64,000 nucleotides of DNA. It comes from Enorma phocaeensis. Its GTDB lineage: Bacteria > Actinomycetota > Coriobacteriia > Coriobacteriales > Coriobacteriaceae. Each line of letters opens with the position of its first letter. Position 1 is the stretch's first letter. The DNA lies in assembly GCF_016901575.1 (NCBI RefSeq), contig NZ_JACJKQ010000002.1, positions 248,001-312,000 of the forward strand, given 5' to 3'. A program made the position numbers and the translations under genes. Positions 1-8,557 of the stretch are shown here, piece by piece. The notes beneath the pieces were generated by a model. That model was not told the DNA's origin and made no database searches. It saw only the letters and a list, made by a program, of their open reading frames with translations.

Positions 1-1280
1 GAGGCGTTGTGGAGCCGCTTTCGAATGCGCTCGAGTCCGCTGGCGCCGAGCCTGTGTTCAGCCAGATCGAGATGCCGCTCGTCTCCGTGCTCGCCGCGAT
101 GGAGCGCACCGGCATGCTCGTCGACCCCGAGCGTCTCGCCGCTATGTCCGAGAAGCTGTCTGGCGAGATCGACGAGCTCGCGTCTCGCATCCGCGGGCTT
201 GCGGGCGACGACTCCTTCAACATCGCGAGCCCGATGCAGCTCTCGCATATCCTCTTCGATGTCATGGGCTTGCCGACCAAGGGCCTGAAGAAGACCCAGC
301 GCGGCTACTACTCCACCAACGCCCGCGTGCTTGAGGAGCTTGCTCGCGATTACGAGATCGTGCGGCTCATTCTGGAGTATCGCGAGAAGACCAAGATCAA
401 GAGCACCTATCTGGACACCTTGGGCCCTCTTGCCCAGAGCTATGGCGACGGCCGCGTGCACACCACCTACAACCAGACCATCACCGCAACGGGGCGCCTC
501 TCGAGCTCTAATCCCAACCTGCAGAACATCCCCACGCGCTCCGAGCTCGGCCACACGGTCAAGACCGCCTTTTCGGCAGGGGAGGGCGCCGTCTTCGTGG
601 CGGTCGACTACTCGCAAATCGAGCTGAGGCTGCTTGCGCATCTGTCGGGCGACGAGCATCTCATCCGGGCCTTCAACGAAGGGGAGGACTTCCATGCCGA
701 GACCGCGGCGCGCGTGTTCGGCGTGCCGGTCGATCAGGTCACGCGCGAGCTTCGAAGCCGCGCCAAGGCGGTGAACTTCGGGATCGTGTACGGCCAGCAG
801 GCCTACGGCCTCTCGCAGTCGCTCGACATTCCCATGGCCGAGGCGCGCGAGATGATCGACCGCTACTTCGAGGCGTATCCCGGCGTGCGCACCTATCTCG
901 ACAACACGGTGGCGGAGGCCAAGCGCAACGGATACGCGGAGACGCTCTTTGGCAGGCGCCGCCCCATTCCCGAGCTCAAGATGCGCAACCCCGCCCAGCG
1001 CTCCTTTGGCGAGCGCACCGCCATGAACCATCCCATGCAGGGCACGGCGGCAGACATCATCAAGATCGCCATGGTGCGCGTTGCCAGGCGCCTGCGCGAC
1101 GAGGGCTTCCGCGCGCGCATGATCTTGCAGGTGCACGACGAGCTTGACTTCGAGTGCCCGGTGGACGAGGTCGACCGCCTGGTCGCCATGGTGCGTGAGA
1201 CCATGGAGGGCGTGGTCGAGCTCTCGGTGCCGCTCATCGCCGAGGCTTCTTGCGGCGAGACCTGGGCCGACGCGAAGTAG
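1..1280 (+). CDS. polA: DNA polymerase I, C-terminal part (5' end outside window)
   Basis: This is the 3' end of the gene for the repair and Okazaki-fragment-processing DNA polymerase I; about 425 codons are visible and the frame is open to the window edge. The family-A polymerase motifs appear in order: motif A DYSQIELR near base 606, motif B RSRAKAVNFGIVYG near 756-797, and motif C QVHDELDFE near 1129-1155. The N-terminal 5' nuclease domain and most of any 3'-5' exonuclease-like domain lie upstream and cannot be judged. A GTG at 9 could be read as a start, but the protein there is already inside the polymerase. A strong hairpin follows at 1323-1360. Confidence 0.97.
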   Translation, partial: GVVEPLSNALESAGAEPVFSQIEMPLVSVLAAMERTGMLVDPERLAAMSEKLSGEIDELASRIRGLAGDDSFNIASPMQLSHILFDVMGLPTKGLKKTQRGYYSTNARVLEELARDYEIVRLILEYREKTKIKSTYLDTLGPLAQSYGDGRVHTTYNQTITATGRLSSSNPNLQNIPTRSELGHTVKTAFSAGEGAVFVAVDYSQIELRLLAHLSGDEHLIRAFNEGEDFHAETAARVFGVPVDQVTRELRSRAKAVNFGIVYGQQAYGLSQSLDIPMAEAREMIDRYFEAYPGVRTYLDNTVAEAKRNGYAETLFGRRRPIPELKMRNPAQRSFGERTAMNHPMQGTAADIIKIAMVRVARRLRDEGFRARMILQVHDELDFECPVDEVDRLVAMVRETMEGVVELSVPLIAEASCGETWADAK

Positions 1281-1322
1281 CGACGTCCCTCGGGGCGATG
1301 TGGCGCACCTGCCCAAACGATA

Positions 1323-1360
1323 GGGGCGGGCGCGTCGTGAACTATCGACGCGCCCGCCCC
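1323..1360. terminator. Hairpin between convergent polA and HAD gene
   Basis: A 15-bp perfect stem (1323-1337 with 1346-1360, starting GGGGCGGGCGCG) closes an 8-base loop between two convergent genes. There is no clear T run on either side, so it is probably a bidirectional terminator or a 3'-end stabilising stem. Confidence 0.7.
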
Positions 1361-1391
1361 CTGCAATGCTTTGTCTTGCTTGCTGCCTGCC

Positions 1392-2225
1392 TTAGCGCTC
1401 CTTCGCCGCGAGGATGGCGCGGATGAGCGCGGCGACGCCGCGGTCGTTGTTGCTGGGAAGCAGGTATTGCGCATGGGCGCGCATGTGCTCCTCGGCGTTG
1501 GCGACCACGAAGCTGTGGCCCGCGGCCTCAAGCATCTCGATATCGTTGTAGGTGTCGCCGATGGCGGCGGTGTCGGCGATGTCGACGCCCAGCTGCTCGC
1601 ACAGGTGGTGTAGGCCGGAGCCCTTGTTGACGCCCTTGTTCATGAAGTCGAGCCACTCGACGCCGGCGCCCGCCACGCACAGCTTGTCTCCGAAGGCGGG
1701 GCCGAAGACCTCCTCGCTCGCCTGCTGGCTGTTGCGGTTCGGGAAATAGATGGTGTACTTGTTGGACTCGACGTCGATGTCGTCGAAGGAGTCAACGTAG
1801 TTGATCACCTTGTAGTACACGCTGAGCGCGTCGTGATAGGGGTGTCCGCTGGCGAGGACATAGGCCTCGTCGAAGGCGCACAGCACCGGGATGCCCGAGC
1901 CCTCCTCGATCGTGGCGCGGACAAGCTCGTGGTAGACGGCGGGGTCGATGAGGTCTTTGTAGACGTAGTCGCCGCGGTAGACGATCGATGCGCCGTTGTC
2001 GGCGCAAAACGCCATGTCATGCCGGTGCTCGGGAAACATCATCTGGAGGGTGGGCGCGGGCCTGCCGCTTGCCGGGCAGAAGATGACGTCGGCGGCGCGC
2101 AGCTCGTCGATGAGCTCGGCCATGCCTTCGGGCTGGGATTTGTCATCCGCCAGCAGCGTGTTGTCCATGTCGCACGCGATGAGCCTGATGGAGCCAAGGT
2201 TGGGATCCTGGGTGAAGTCCAGCAT
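1392..2225 (-). CDS. HAD-superfamily hydrolase, Cof/sugar-phosphatase type
   Basis: The 277-residue protein is a cytoplasmic phosphatase of the Cof (HAD class IIB) type. HAD motif I is DMDNT, with the nucleophile Asp19 and acid/base Asp21, and motif IV is GDTYNDIEM near residue 230. The length is normal for Cof proteins, whose cap lies between motifs II and III. The ATG at 2225 is chosen because it follows a GAAAGGGG ribosome site; the frame stays open further upstream but that part is low-complexity and has no such site. The substrate cannot be predicted. It is monocistronic and convergent with polA. Confidence 0.85.
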   Translation of the reverse strand: MLDFTQDPNLGSIRLIACDMDNTLLADDKSQPEGMAELIDELRAADVIFCPASGRPAPTLQMMFPEHRHDMAFCADNGASIVYRGDYVYKDLIDPAVYHELVRATIEEGSGIPVLCAFDEAYVLASGHPYHDALSVYYKVINYVDSFDDIDVESNKYTIYFPNRNSQQASEEVFGPAFGDKLCVAGAGVEWLDFMNKGVNKGSGLHHLCEQLGVDIADTAAIGDTYNDIEMLEAAGHSFVVANAEEHMRAHAQYLLPSNNDRGVAALIRAILAAKER

Positions 2226-2415
2226 GAAACCCCTTTCTCGTATTCGAAGATTCGGCGGTATTGTACGGAAAGCGCCGGGTCGTCTGCGGTCGTTTGCCGA
2301 ATTCAGCAAAGCCAACACAAGAAGCGCTGACACCCTGTATGGGGATGCTGCGCGCGGCGCAGCAAGGCGAGATGCTACAAAATACGTAACAGAGAAGAAA
2401 TATTGTGAATCTCGC

Positions 2416-2443
2416 TTGTTCTGCGCGCACTTTAGCGTATGAT
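2416..2443 (+). promoter_or_regulatory. Candidate promoter of argG leader
   Basis: TTGTTC at 2416-2421 and TATGAT at 2438-2443 are separated by 16 bp, giving a plausible housekeeping-sigma promoter. It would start transcription near 2450, about 415 bases before argG, so the transcript would carry the leader peptide and hairpins described below. Confidence 0.45.
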
Positions 2444-2524
2444 AGCGACCAACCTGAAACGGCTTCCGTTTATCGACGTTTGGATGCCGTTCGCAGGTTT
2501 GGTATTGCACGGACTGACGTTTGT

Positions 2525-2650
2525 ATGGAGAGCAACGTGGGCTTTGAGATGGCTACATACGAGGGCATGGCGACCGTCGCCATCCTTCCCAGCCAGAACG
2601 CCCTTGCGGCTGCCATCCGACGCCAGCGTGCTATTTCCCGACGACGATAG
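2525..2650 (+). CDS. Putative arginine-rich leader peptide (attenuator) upstream of argG
   Basis: This 41-codon reading frame ends in IRRQRAISRRR, with six arginine codons in the last eleven positions. Three consecutive CGA codons, usually rare, lie directly before the stop. It lies 216 bases upstream of argG on the same strand. Stems overlap or follow the Arg codons: GACGA with TCGTC around 2640-2660, and TGAGGGT with ACCCTCA at 2670-2686. This is the expected layout for ribosome-stalling attenuation sensing charged arginyl-tRNA. The ATG at 2525 has no strong ribosome site, so in-frame ATGs nearby are alternatives. No U-rich terminator is visible, so the downstream mechanism is unknown. Function is inferred. 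Confidence 0.45.
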   Translation: MESNVGFEMATYEGMATVAILPSQNALAAAIRRQRAISRRR

Positions 2651-2866
2651 CCTGTCGTCTCTGTTCGCGTGAGGGTTTGACCCTCAGCAGAGTTCGTCGA
2701 TAGGTGCGTCGGGTGTTCCTCCCTTGGGGGCCATGGTTTCACGTGCGTGGTCCGTTTTGGGAATTGTCATAAGGACAACTCGATATTCGCGTATGCGCAG
2801 CGCAAGCACTCTTTAGGCGAGCTCATCCGGTTCCATCTGTACGTTCATGATTCGAAGGGAACTCCC

Positions 2867-4099
2867 ATGAGCAAGGAAAAAGTCGTACTCGCGTATTCTG
2901 GCGGCCTGGACACCTCCGTCTGCATCAAGTGGCTCCAAGAGGAGAAGGGCCTCGACGTCATCTGCGTGCTGGGCAACGTCGGCCAGGAGATCCACGGCCT
3001 TGACTACAAGAAGCAAAAGGCGCTTGACCTCGGCGTCATCGATTGCCACGTGCTCGAGCTGAAAGACGAGTATGCCGACGAGTACCTCACCCGTGCCATC
3101 GCTGCAAACTCCATGTACGAGAACAAGTACCCGCTGCTTTCGGCTCTTTCGCGTCCTCTGCTTGCTGCCAAGCTCGTCGACGTGGCGCACCAGTATGGTG
3201 CCAAGTACGTGGCGCACGGCTGCACCGGCAAGGGCAACGACCAGGTGCGTTTCGAGGCTTCCATCTTGACGCTCGACCCCGAGCTCGAGGTCATCGCCCC
3301 GGTTCGCGAGTGGGACCTCAAGTGCCGTCCCGACGAGGTCGCCTATGCGCACGAGCACGGCGTTCCGGTTCCCGAGGGCGCAAACGACAACCCCTACTCC
3401 ATCGACGACAACCTGTGGGGCCGCGCCATCGAGTGCGGCGTGCTCGAGGATCCCTGGAACGAGCCCCCGCACGACGTGTGGGTCATGACCAAGGACCCCG
3501 AGGAGACCCCTGACGTGCCCACCTATGTCGACATCGACTTCGAGGGGGGCAAGCCGGTCGCGCTCGATGGCGAGAAGATGCCCCTGGCGGCCCTCGTCGA
3601 GAAGCTCAACCACATCGCCGGCGACAACGGCTACGGACGCCTCGACCTCATGGAGAACCGCATGGTGGGCCTGAAGTCCCGCGAGTGCTACGAGGTGCCT
3701 GCCGCCCTCACCCTCATCAACGCCCACAAGGCGCTCGAGGACCTCACGCTTGAGCGCGACGTGCTGCACCAGAAGCTCTATCTGGAGCAGACCTGGGCCA
3801 CCTGCGTCTACAACGGGCAGTGGTTCAGCCCGCTCAAGAAGGCGCTCGACGCCTTTATGGCCGAGACCCAGAAGTTCGTGACCGGTACGGTGCGCGTCAA
3901 GTTCTTCAAGGGACATTGCACCGTCATGGGCCGCAAGAGCCCCTGCTCGCTCTACGACTTCGGCCTGGCGACCTACGACCGCGACACCACCTTTGACGAG
4001 AAGGCCGCCGAGGGCTTCATCCAGATCGAGACCCTCTCTCTCAAGACGTGGGCCAAGATGCAGGGTCCCACGTCCGATGCCGCCAAGGGCCTGGCGTAG
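2867..4099 (+). CDS. argG: Argininosuccinate synthase
   Basis: The enzyme joins citrulline and aspartate with ATP to give argininosuccinate, the penultimate step of arginine synthesis. The 410-residue length is normal. The N-terminal ATP-pyrophosphatase loop AYSGGLDTSV (residues 9-18) and the conserved segment HGCTGKGNDQVRF mark the family. ATG 2867 follows GAAGGGA with good spacing; the frame stays open for 40 codons upstream, but that stretch is leader sequence. It begins an apparent argG-orf-argH cluster. Regulation through the upstream Arg-codon leader is likely but unproven. Confidence 0.97.
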   Translation: MSKEKVVLAYSGGLDTSVCIKWLQEEKGLDVICVLGNVGQEIHGLDYKKQKALDLGVIDCHVLELKDEYADEYLTRAIAANSMYENKYPLLSALSRPLLAAKLVDVAHQYGAKYVAHGCTGKGNDQVRFEASILTLDPELEVIAPVREWDLKCRPDEVAYAHEHGVPVPEGANDNPYSIDDNLWGRAIECGVLEDPWNEPPHDVWVMTKDPEETPDVPTYVDIDFEGGKPVALDGEKMPLAALVEKLNHIAGDNGYGRLDLMENRMVGLKSRECYEVPAALTLINAHKALEDLTLERDVLHQKLYLEQTWATCVYNGQWFSPLKKALDAFMAETQKFVTGTVRVKFFKGHCTVMGRKSPCSLYDFGLATYDRDTTFDEKAAEGFIQIETLSLKTWAKMQGPTSDAAKGLA

Positions 4100-4218
4100 G
4101 CACCTGCCCGCGCCTTGCGGCGCCCCTGCGTCCCTGTCGGCACCCGGCATGCCATCGCCCGCCACGCCGCCTTGTCGCCGCGGGCGGGCGCGCCGCCCAA
4201 GCCGTTCTGTGTGTTCTC

Positions 4219-4248
4219 GCGCCTCCGGAAGCGACTCGCCGGAGGCGC
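4219..4248. other. Hairpin between argG and the small ORF
   Basis: A 10-bp perfect stem GCGCCTCCGG/CCGGAGGCGC closes a 10-base loop. A short sequence, CCCAAGCCGTT followed shortly by GTTCTC, occurs on both sides of it (from about 4196 and about 4252), so the stem is bracketed by direct repeats. There is no T run; it may be a processing or partial termination site within the arg cluster. Confidence 0.4.
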
Positions 4249-4273
4249 CTCCCAAGCCGTTTGGAGTTCTCCC

Positions 4274-4519
4274 ATGTCCATCACCTCATGCCTGGCGTCC
4301 CTCGCGCCCGAATACGATATCGAGCTCATGTGCACGACCCCATCCACGCTCAAGGAGTGGTGCTCCTCGTGCGGCCCGCGGACGAATGTCGCGGCGTTCG
4401 TTGGCTGCGCCACGCGCGCGACGTACGACGCCGTGAGCCTCCAGGCGCTGCTGCACCGCGGCGGCGTGAAGACTTCGGTGAAGCGGTTCGCGGTCGGTCT
4501 CGCCGAGGGGGTCTGCTAA
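4274..4519 (+). CDS. Small uncharacterised protein between argG and argH
   Basis: This 81-residue frame begins MSITSCLASLAPEYD, has a ribosome site GGAG seven bases upstream of ATG 4274, and its TAA directly touches the argH ATG at 4520, so it is probably translationally coupled to argH. Composition is soluble, with several cysteines (including CSSC near residue 28) and a basic C-terminal third. I do not recognise a family. A frame open to 4115 exists, but the part before 4274 is arginine/proline-rich and spans the hairpin, so it is probably non-coding. It could be a small regulator, a partner of ArgH, or a chance frame. Confidence 0.5.
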   Translation: MSITSCLASLAPEYDIELMCTTPSTLKEWCSSCGPRTNVAAFVGCATRATYDAVSLQALLHRGGVKTSVKRFAVGLAEGVC

Positions 4520-5947
4520 ATGGCGCTCTGGGGAGGCAGGTTCGAGCAGGGCGTCGCCGAGGTGACGCAGGAGTTTGGCGCGTCGCTGCCCGTGGACAAG
4601 GCGCTCTATAGGCAAGACATTGCCGGTTCGAAGGCGCATGCCGCCATGCTTGCCGCCCAGGGCATCATCTCGCATGAGGACGAGCGCGCCATCCGCGAGG
4701 GCCTCGAGGGCATCGAGGCCGACATCGACGCCGGCACATTCGTCTTTGATATCAATGACGAGGACATCCACATGGCGGTGGAGAGCGAGCTCACGCGTCG
4801 CATCGGCGAGGCGGGCGGCCGCCTTCACACGGGCCGCTCGCGCAACGACCAGGTGGCGACCGATACACGGCTCGCTGCCAAGGCGCTCGCCCGCGACCTC
4901 ATGCAGGCGAATCTCGGCCTGCGCCGGGCGCTTCTGGTCGAGGCGGACAAGGCGGGCGCCACGGTGCTGCCGGGCATGACGCACCTGCAGCATGCCCAGC
5001 CGGTGCTGCTCTCGCACCACCTGCTCGCCTATGTCTGGATGTTCACGCGCGATTTCGGCAGGCTCCGCTCCGCGTTTGACGCGTCGGACGCGTCCCCGCT
5101 CGGCGCGGCTGCGCTGGCGGGCACCACCTATCCGCTCGATCGGCGCATGACGGCCGAGACGCTCGGCTTCTCGAGCGTGATCGATAACTCACTCGACGCC
5201 GTGTCTGATCGCGACTTCCTGCTCGACCTCGAGTATGCCTGCGCCGTCATGGCGGTGCACCTCTCGCGGCTCTCGGAGGAGATCGTGCTGTGGAGCTCGC
5301 AGGAGTTTGGCTTCATCACGCTTTCCGACTCCTATTCCACCGGATCGTCGATCATGCCGCAGAAGAAGAACCCCGACTTCGCCGAGCTGATCCGTGGAAA
5401 GACCGGCCGCGTGGTGGGCGACCTCACGCAGCTTCTCGTGACGCTCAAAGGCCTGCCGCTCGCCTACAACAAGGACATGCAGGAGGACAAGGAGGGCGCG
5501 CTCGACGCCGCCCATACGCTCATGCAGTGCCTGTCGGTGATGACGGGGATGGTGTCGACGTGGACGGTGCATGCCGACCGCATGCGCGCCGTCATGCACC
5601 GCGGGCATCTCGCCGCGACCGACGTGGCCGATTATCTGGCCAAGCGCGGCATGCCGTTCCGCGAGGCGCACGCTGTGGTGGGCCACCTGGTCCTTGAGGC
5701 CGAGAAGCGCGGCTGCGACATCTCCGAGCTGCCGTTCGAGGCGTTCCAAGAGGCAAGCGAGCTGTTCCGGCGCGATATCACCGGCGCCCTCGACATCGAT
5801 GCGATCGTGGCGGCGCGCACGACCGAGGGCGGCACCGCTCCGTCTGCCGTCGCCGACCAGCTCAAGCGGGCGCAGGCGCGCTATCTGGTGGACGAGTCCT
5901 CTATGGCGCTGCTGTCTCCGGTTGTCGAGATGGGGCACGGCGCCTAA
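4520..5947 (+). CDS. argH: Argininosuccinate lyase
   Basis: The 475-residue enzyme splits argininosuccinate into arginine and fumarate. The fumarase/aspartase superfamily signature GSSIMPQKKNPD lies near residue 280, and the N-terminal block LWGGRFEQGV and HTGRSRNDQV are typical of ArgH. The start ATG abuts the stop of the preceding small frame. With argG this supplies the last two steps of arginine synthesis; no other arginine genes are in the window. Confidence 0.97.
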   Translation: MALWGGRFEQGVAEVTQEFGASLPVDKALYRQDIAGSKAHAAMLAAQGIISHEDERAIREGLEGIEADIDAGTFVFDINDEDIHMAVESELTRRIGEAGGRLHTGRSRNDQVATDTRLAAKALARDLMQANLGLRRALLVEADKAGATVLPGMTHLQHAQPVLLSHHLLAYVWMFTRDFGRLRSAFDASDASPLGAAALAGTTYPLDRRMTAETLGFSSVIDNSLDAVSDRDFLLDLEYACAVMAVHLSRLSEEIVLWSSQEFGFITLSDSYSTGSSIMPQKKNPDFAELIRGKTGRVVGDLTQLLVTLKGLPLAYNKDMQEDKEGALDAAHTLMQCLSVMTGMVSTWTVHADRMRAVMHRGHLAATDVADYLAKRGMPFREAHAVVGHLVLEAEKRGCDISELPFEAFQEASELFRRDITGALDIDAIVAARTTEGGTAPSAVADQLKRAQARYLVDESSMALLSPVVEMGHGA

Positions 5948-6150
5948 GAGGTCCGGCACGCGTCCCGGGTCCACGCCGGGGCAGCCCGGCTGCGGGCGAG
6001 ATAGATGCACTGCGGCGCTCTGCCGGACGCCTTCTGGGGGCCGGCGGGGCGCCGCCGCATGTCGCGGCACATTTGTGCGCATCATGCACGCGTGGTATCC
6101 GAACATGGCGTTTGCGCCGGTTTCGAGTGCGGAGATGCACGAGTCTTTGG

Positions 6151-6180
6151 TTGCGCATACAATTGAGCGGTATCTATAAC
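6151..6180 (+). promoter_or_regulatory. Candidate promoter of UPF0597 gene
   Basis: TTGCGC (6151-6156) and TATAAC (6175-6180) are 18 bp apart, about 24 bases before the GTG start. The context is the only AT-rich patch in the 256-base gap after argH. Confidence 0.4.
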
Positions 6181-6203
6181 ACACCTATATAAAGGAGAAT
6201 TCC

Positions 6204-7520
6204 GTGAGTACCTCCGCTCCGCTCGACGCCGCCTCTCGCGACCGCCTGTACTGCGACATCCTTAATCGCGAGCTCGTGTGCGCCCTTGGCTGCACCGAAC
6301 CCATCGCCGTCGCGTATGCCGCGGCGCTTGCGCGCGAAACGCTCGGCGCGGAGCCGACTCACCTCAAGGTCGACTGTTCGGGGAACATCATCAAGAACGT
6401 CAAGAGCGTGACCGTTCCCAATTCGGGCGGCATGCACGGCATCGAGGCCGCAGCGCTGCTCGGCGCCGTGGGCGGCGACGCCTCGAGCGCCCTCGAGGTG
6501 CTCGAGTCGGTGGGGGAGCGCGACCTCGCCCGCACCCACGAGCTCCTTGCCGCCGACGCATGCGAGGTGTCGCTCGCCGAGGGCGTCCCCAACCTGTATA
6601 TTCGCGTCGTTGCCACGGCCGGCGGGCACGCCGCAGAGGTGGTCATCGCCGATCATCACACCAACGTCGTCCTGCGCGCCCTCGACGGCGTGGCGCAGGA
6701 GGGTTCCGTCGCGGCCGCCCAAGGCTGCATGGACGCCGCCGACGCGTCGCATGAGCAGGACGTGGCGTTGACCCTCGACGGCATCATGGAGTTTGCGCGC
6801 ACGGGGGACATCGACGCCGCGCGCGAGGCGCTCGAGCGCCAGATTCGTCTCAACAGCGCCATCTCTGAAGAGGGCCTGACCAATCCCTGGGGCGCCCAGG
6901 TGGGCAAGACCCTGCTCGCCAGCCGCTATGACGACGTCGCCTGCCGCGCGCGTGCCCGCGCCGCGGCCGGTTCGGATGCGCGCATGAACGGGTGCTCCAT
7001 GCCCGTCGTCATCGTCTGCGGCTCGGGAAACCAGGGCATCACGGCGTGCATGCCGGTGGTTGAATACGCCCACAAGTTCGGCGTGTCCCACGAGGGGCTG
7101 CTGCGCGCGCTCGCGCTCTCGAATCTTGTCGCGGTGCATGTGAAGAGCTACATCGGAGCGCTCTCGGCGTTCTGCGGCGTGGTGTGCGCCGCCTGCGGCG
7201 CCGGCGCGGCCATCACATGGATGGCGGGCGGCACGCCGGAGCAGGTGGGCGCCACCGTGGTGAACACGCTGGGCAACGTGGGCGGCATCGTGTGCGACGG
7301 CGCCAAGTCGAGCTGCGCCGCAAAGATCTCGGCTGCGGTGGATGCCGCCATTCTGGGGCACAACATGGCCATGGTGGGCAGGAGCTTCCGTGCGGGCGAG
7401 GGCCTTGTCCAGGAGACCGTGGAGGAGACCATCGCGAGCATGGGATACGTCGGCCGCGTTGGCATGCACCCCACCGATGTCGAGATCTTGAACGTGATGA
7501 TCGGCAAGACGCGGGTGTAG
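6204..7520 (+). CDS. L-cysteine desulfidase / L-serine dehydratase alpha-like protein (UPF0597)
   Basis: The 438-residue protein belongs to the UPF0597 (YhaM/CyuA) family, related to the iron-sulfur L-serine dehydratase alpha subunit. Members degrade L-cysteine to pyruvate, ammonia and sulfide or act on L-serine. Conserved cysteines are visible in CALGCTEPIA (near residue 25), DCSGNIIKN, and later CMPVVEY and CDGAKSSC, consistent with a 4Fe-4S cluster. GTG 6204 follows AAAGGAG at 6192-6198. It stands alone with its own probable promoter. Substrate (cysteine or serine) cannot be told from sequence. Confidence 0.85.
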   Translation: MSTSAPLDAASRDRLYCDILNRELVCALGCTEPIAVAYAAALARETLGAEPTHLKVDCSGNIIKNVKSVTVPNSGGMHGIEAAALLGAVGGDASSALEVLESVGERDLARTHELLAADACEVSLAEGVPNLYIRVVATAGGHAAEVVIADHHTNVVLRALDGVAQEGSVAAAQGCMDAADASHEQDVALTLDGIMEFARTGDIDAAREALERQIRLNSAISEEGLTNPWGAQVGKTLLASRYDDVACRARARAAAGSDARMNGCSMPVVIVCGSGNQGITACMPVVEYAHKFGVSHEGLLRALALSNLVAVHVKSYIGALSAFCGVVCAACGAGAAITWMAGGTPEQVGATVVNTLGNVGGIVCDGAKSSCAAKISAAVDAAILGHNMAMVGRSFRAGEGLVQETVEETIASMGYVGRVGMHPTDVEILNVMIGKTRV

Positions 7521-7573
7521 CTTCTCGGCGCCTTGCGCGGAGGGCTGTTGCGAGCTGCGGCAGGCGCCGCTCG

Positions 7574-7726
7574 TGGTCAATCTGGCCCCCTCTGGGTATG
7601 AACTTTGCGCCTGTGCGGCCTGGATGGTCGATATATGTCCCATCTGGGTATGCCCCGCGTGCCGAGGAGGCCTTCTGGTCAAAAGGGGCGTCCCCTGGGC
7701 GCCCCGCGCCGACGTATCGTGGGCGA
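7574..7726. repeat. Degenerate 51-bp tandem repeat, three units
   Basis: Three units begin TGGTC at 7574, 7625 and 7676, exactly 51 bp apart. Units 1 and 2 share TGGTC(A/G)AT and CTCTGGGTATG/ATCTGGGTATG at the same offset; unit 3 keeps TGGTCAA and CCCTGGG. It lies between the convergent ends of the UPF0597 gene and the HAD gene. Since 51 is a multiple of three, 17-residue repeats appear in both strands' open frames, but no start or ribosome site supports translation. Confidence 0.55.
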
Positions 7727-7771
7727 CGTGTCCTGATGATGCGTTGGACGCGTGTTGCGGCGCGCCCTCGG

Positions 7772-8557
7772 CTATCGATGCCCGGCGGTGTCTTGCACGA
7801 TATCGAGCAGGTCGCGCTCCTGGCGCTCGTAGAAACGCTCCTCGATTTCGTTGAAGCTCGCGGCAAAATCTGCCATGGAGCCTGACCAGGTCGCGCGGAC
7901 GGGGTTGCCGCGGCCGACAAAGGCGGTCTGGAGTCCGATGTCCGGCGAGCAGAAGTCGCGCTTGGGGTCGTTGCCCACCATGAGGGCCTCTTCGGGGGAG
8001 CATCCCAGCCTGTCGAGGTTTTCGCGATAATACCGCTCCGAAGGCTTGCAGCGGGTGCTGTTCTCCATGGTGGTCACCACGTCGAACGGCATGTCCAGCA
8101 GGTCTCCCCAGCCCATGCGGCACTCGATGCACGCGCGGCTGAAGCTCGGGTTGGTGAGCAGCGCCACGCGGATGCCGCGTGACACGAGCAGGTCGATCGC
8201 CTCGTGGGCGCCCGCGCGGGGGCGGGCGGCGATGATGGCGTCGTTGCGGCGGGGGAGGACCTCTCGCTCGTAGAACTCAAAGGCGTCGGCGACCACGGGG
8301 TCGTCGAGCGGCACGCCGCAGCGCGACTCGATGCTGCGCGCGAAGAATTCGCCGTTGGTGCGCAGGTCGTCATCGGGGCGCTCGTTGTTGTTGAGCTCGA
8401 GCATGGCGCCGGTCACGGTTGCGAGCATGGAGAGCGGGCTTTTCCGCGCGATGTCGGCAAGCAGGCGCGCCATGTCCATGGCGTAGACCGCGATGAACGC
8501 GCTCAGGTTGATGTCGAGCAGTGTGTCATCCATGTCGAATACGACAGCTTTCAGCAT
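7772..8557 (-). CDS. HAD-family hydrolase
   Basis: A 261-residue phosphatase-type protein with HAD motif I DMDDT (residues 8-12), motif II LLTNPS, motif III lysine in CKPSERYY, and motif IV GNDPKRD. This layout resembles HAD class IA phosphatases or haloacid dehalogenase-like proteins acting on small phosphorylated metabolites. ATG 8557 follows AAAGGAGGG on the minus strand; the longer open frame upstream is low-complexity. The substrate is unknown. It is convergent with the UPF0597 gene and divergent from rpsA. Confidence 0.8.
   Translation of the reverse strand: MLKAVVFDMDDTLLDINLSAFIAVYAMDMARLLADIARKSPLSMLATVTGAMLELNNNERPDDDLRTNGEFFARSIESRCGVPLDDPVVADAFEFYEREVLPRRNDAIIAARPRAGAHEAIDLLVSRGIRVALLTNPSFSRACIECRMGWGDLLDMPFDVVTTMENSTRCKPSERYYRENLDRLGCSPEEALMVGNDPKRDFCSPDIGLQTAFVGRGNPVRATWSGSMADFAASFNEIEERFYERQERDLLDIVQDTAGHR

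Larger units (their letters stand above)
2226..2866 (+). promoter_or_regulatory. Long 5' region of argG
   Basis: This 641-base gap separates the divergent HAD gene from argG. It holds the ribosome site of the HAD gene (minus strand, 2226-2240), a candidate promoter near 2416-2443, a small stem AAACGG/CCGTTT near 2457-2471, the putative leader peptide 2525-2650 and a 7-bp stem at 2670-2686. No T-box sequence and no recognisable riboswitch core was seen. From about 2690 to 2850 nothing further is recognisable except argG's ribosome site GAAGGGA at 2854-2860. Confidence 0.5.

Noticed and set aside
2226-2866. T-box or other riboswitch before argG
   Set aside because: No T-box conserved sequence or specifier-like arrangement and no known riboswitch core was found; the Arg-rich leader frame explains the region better.
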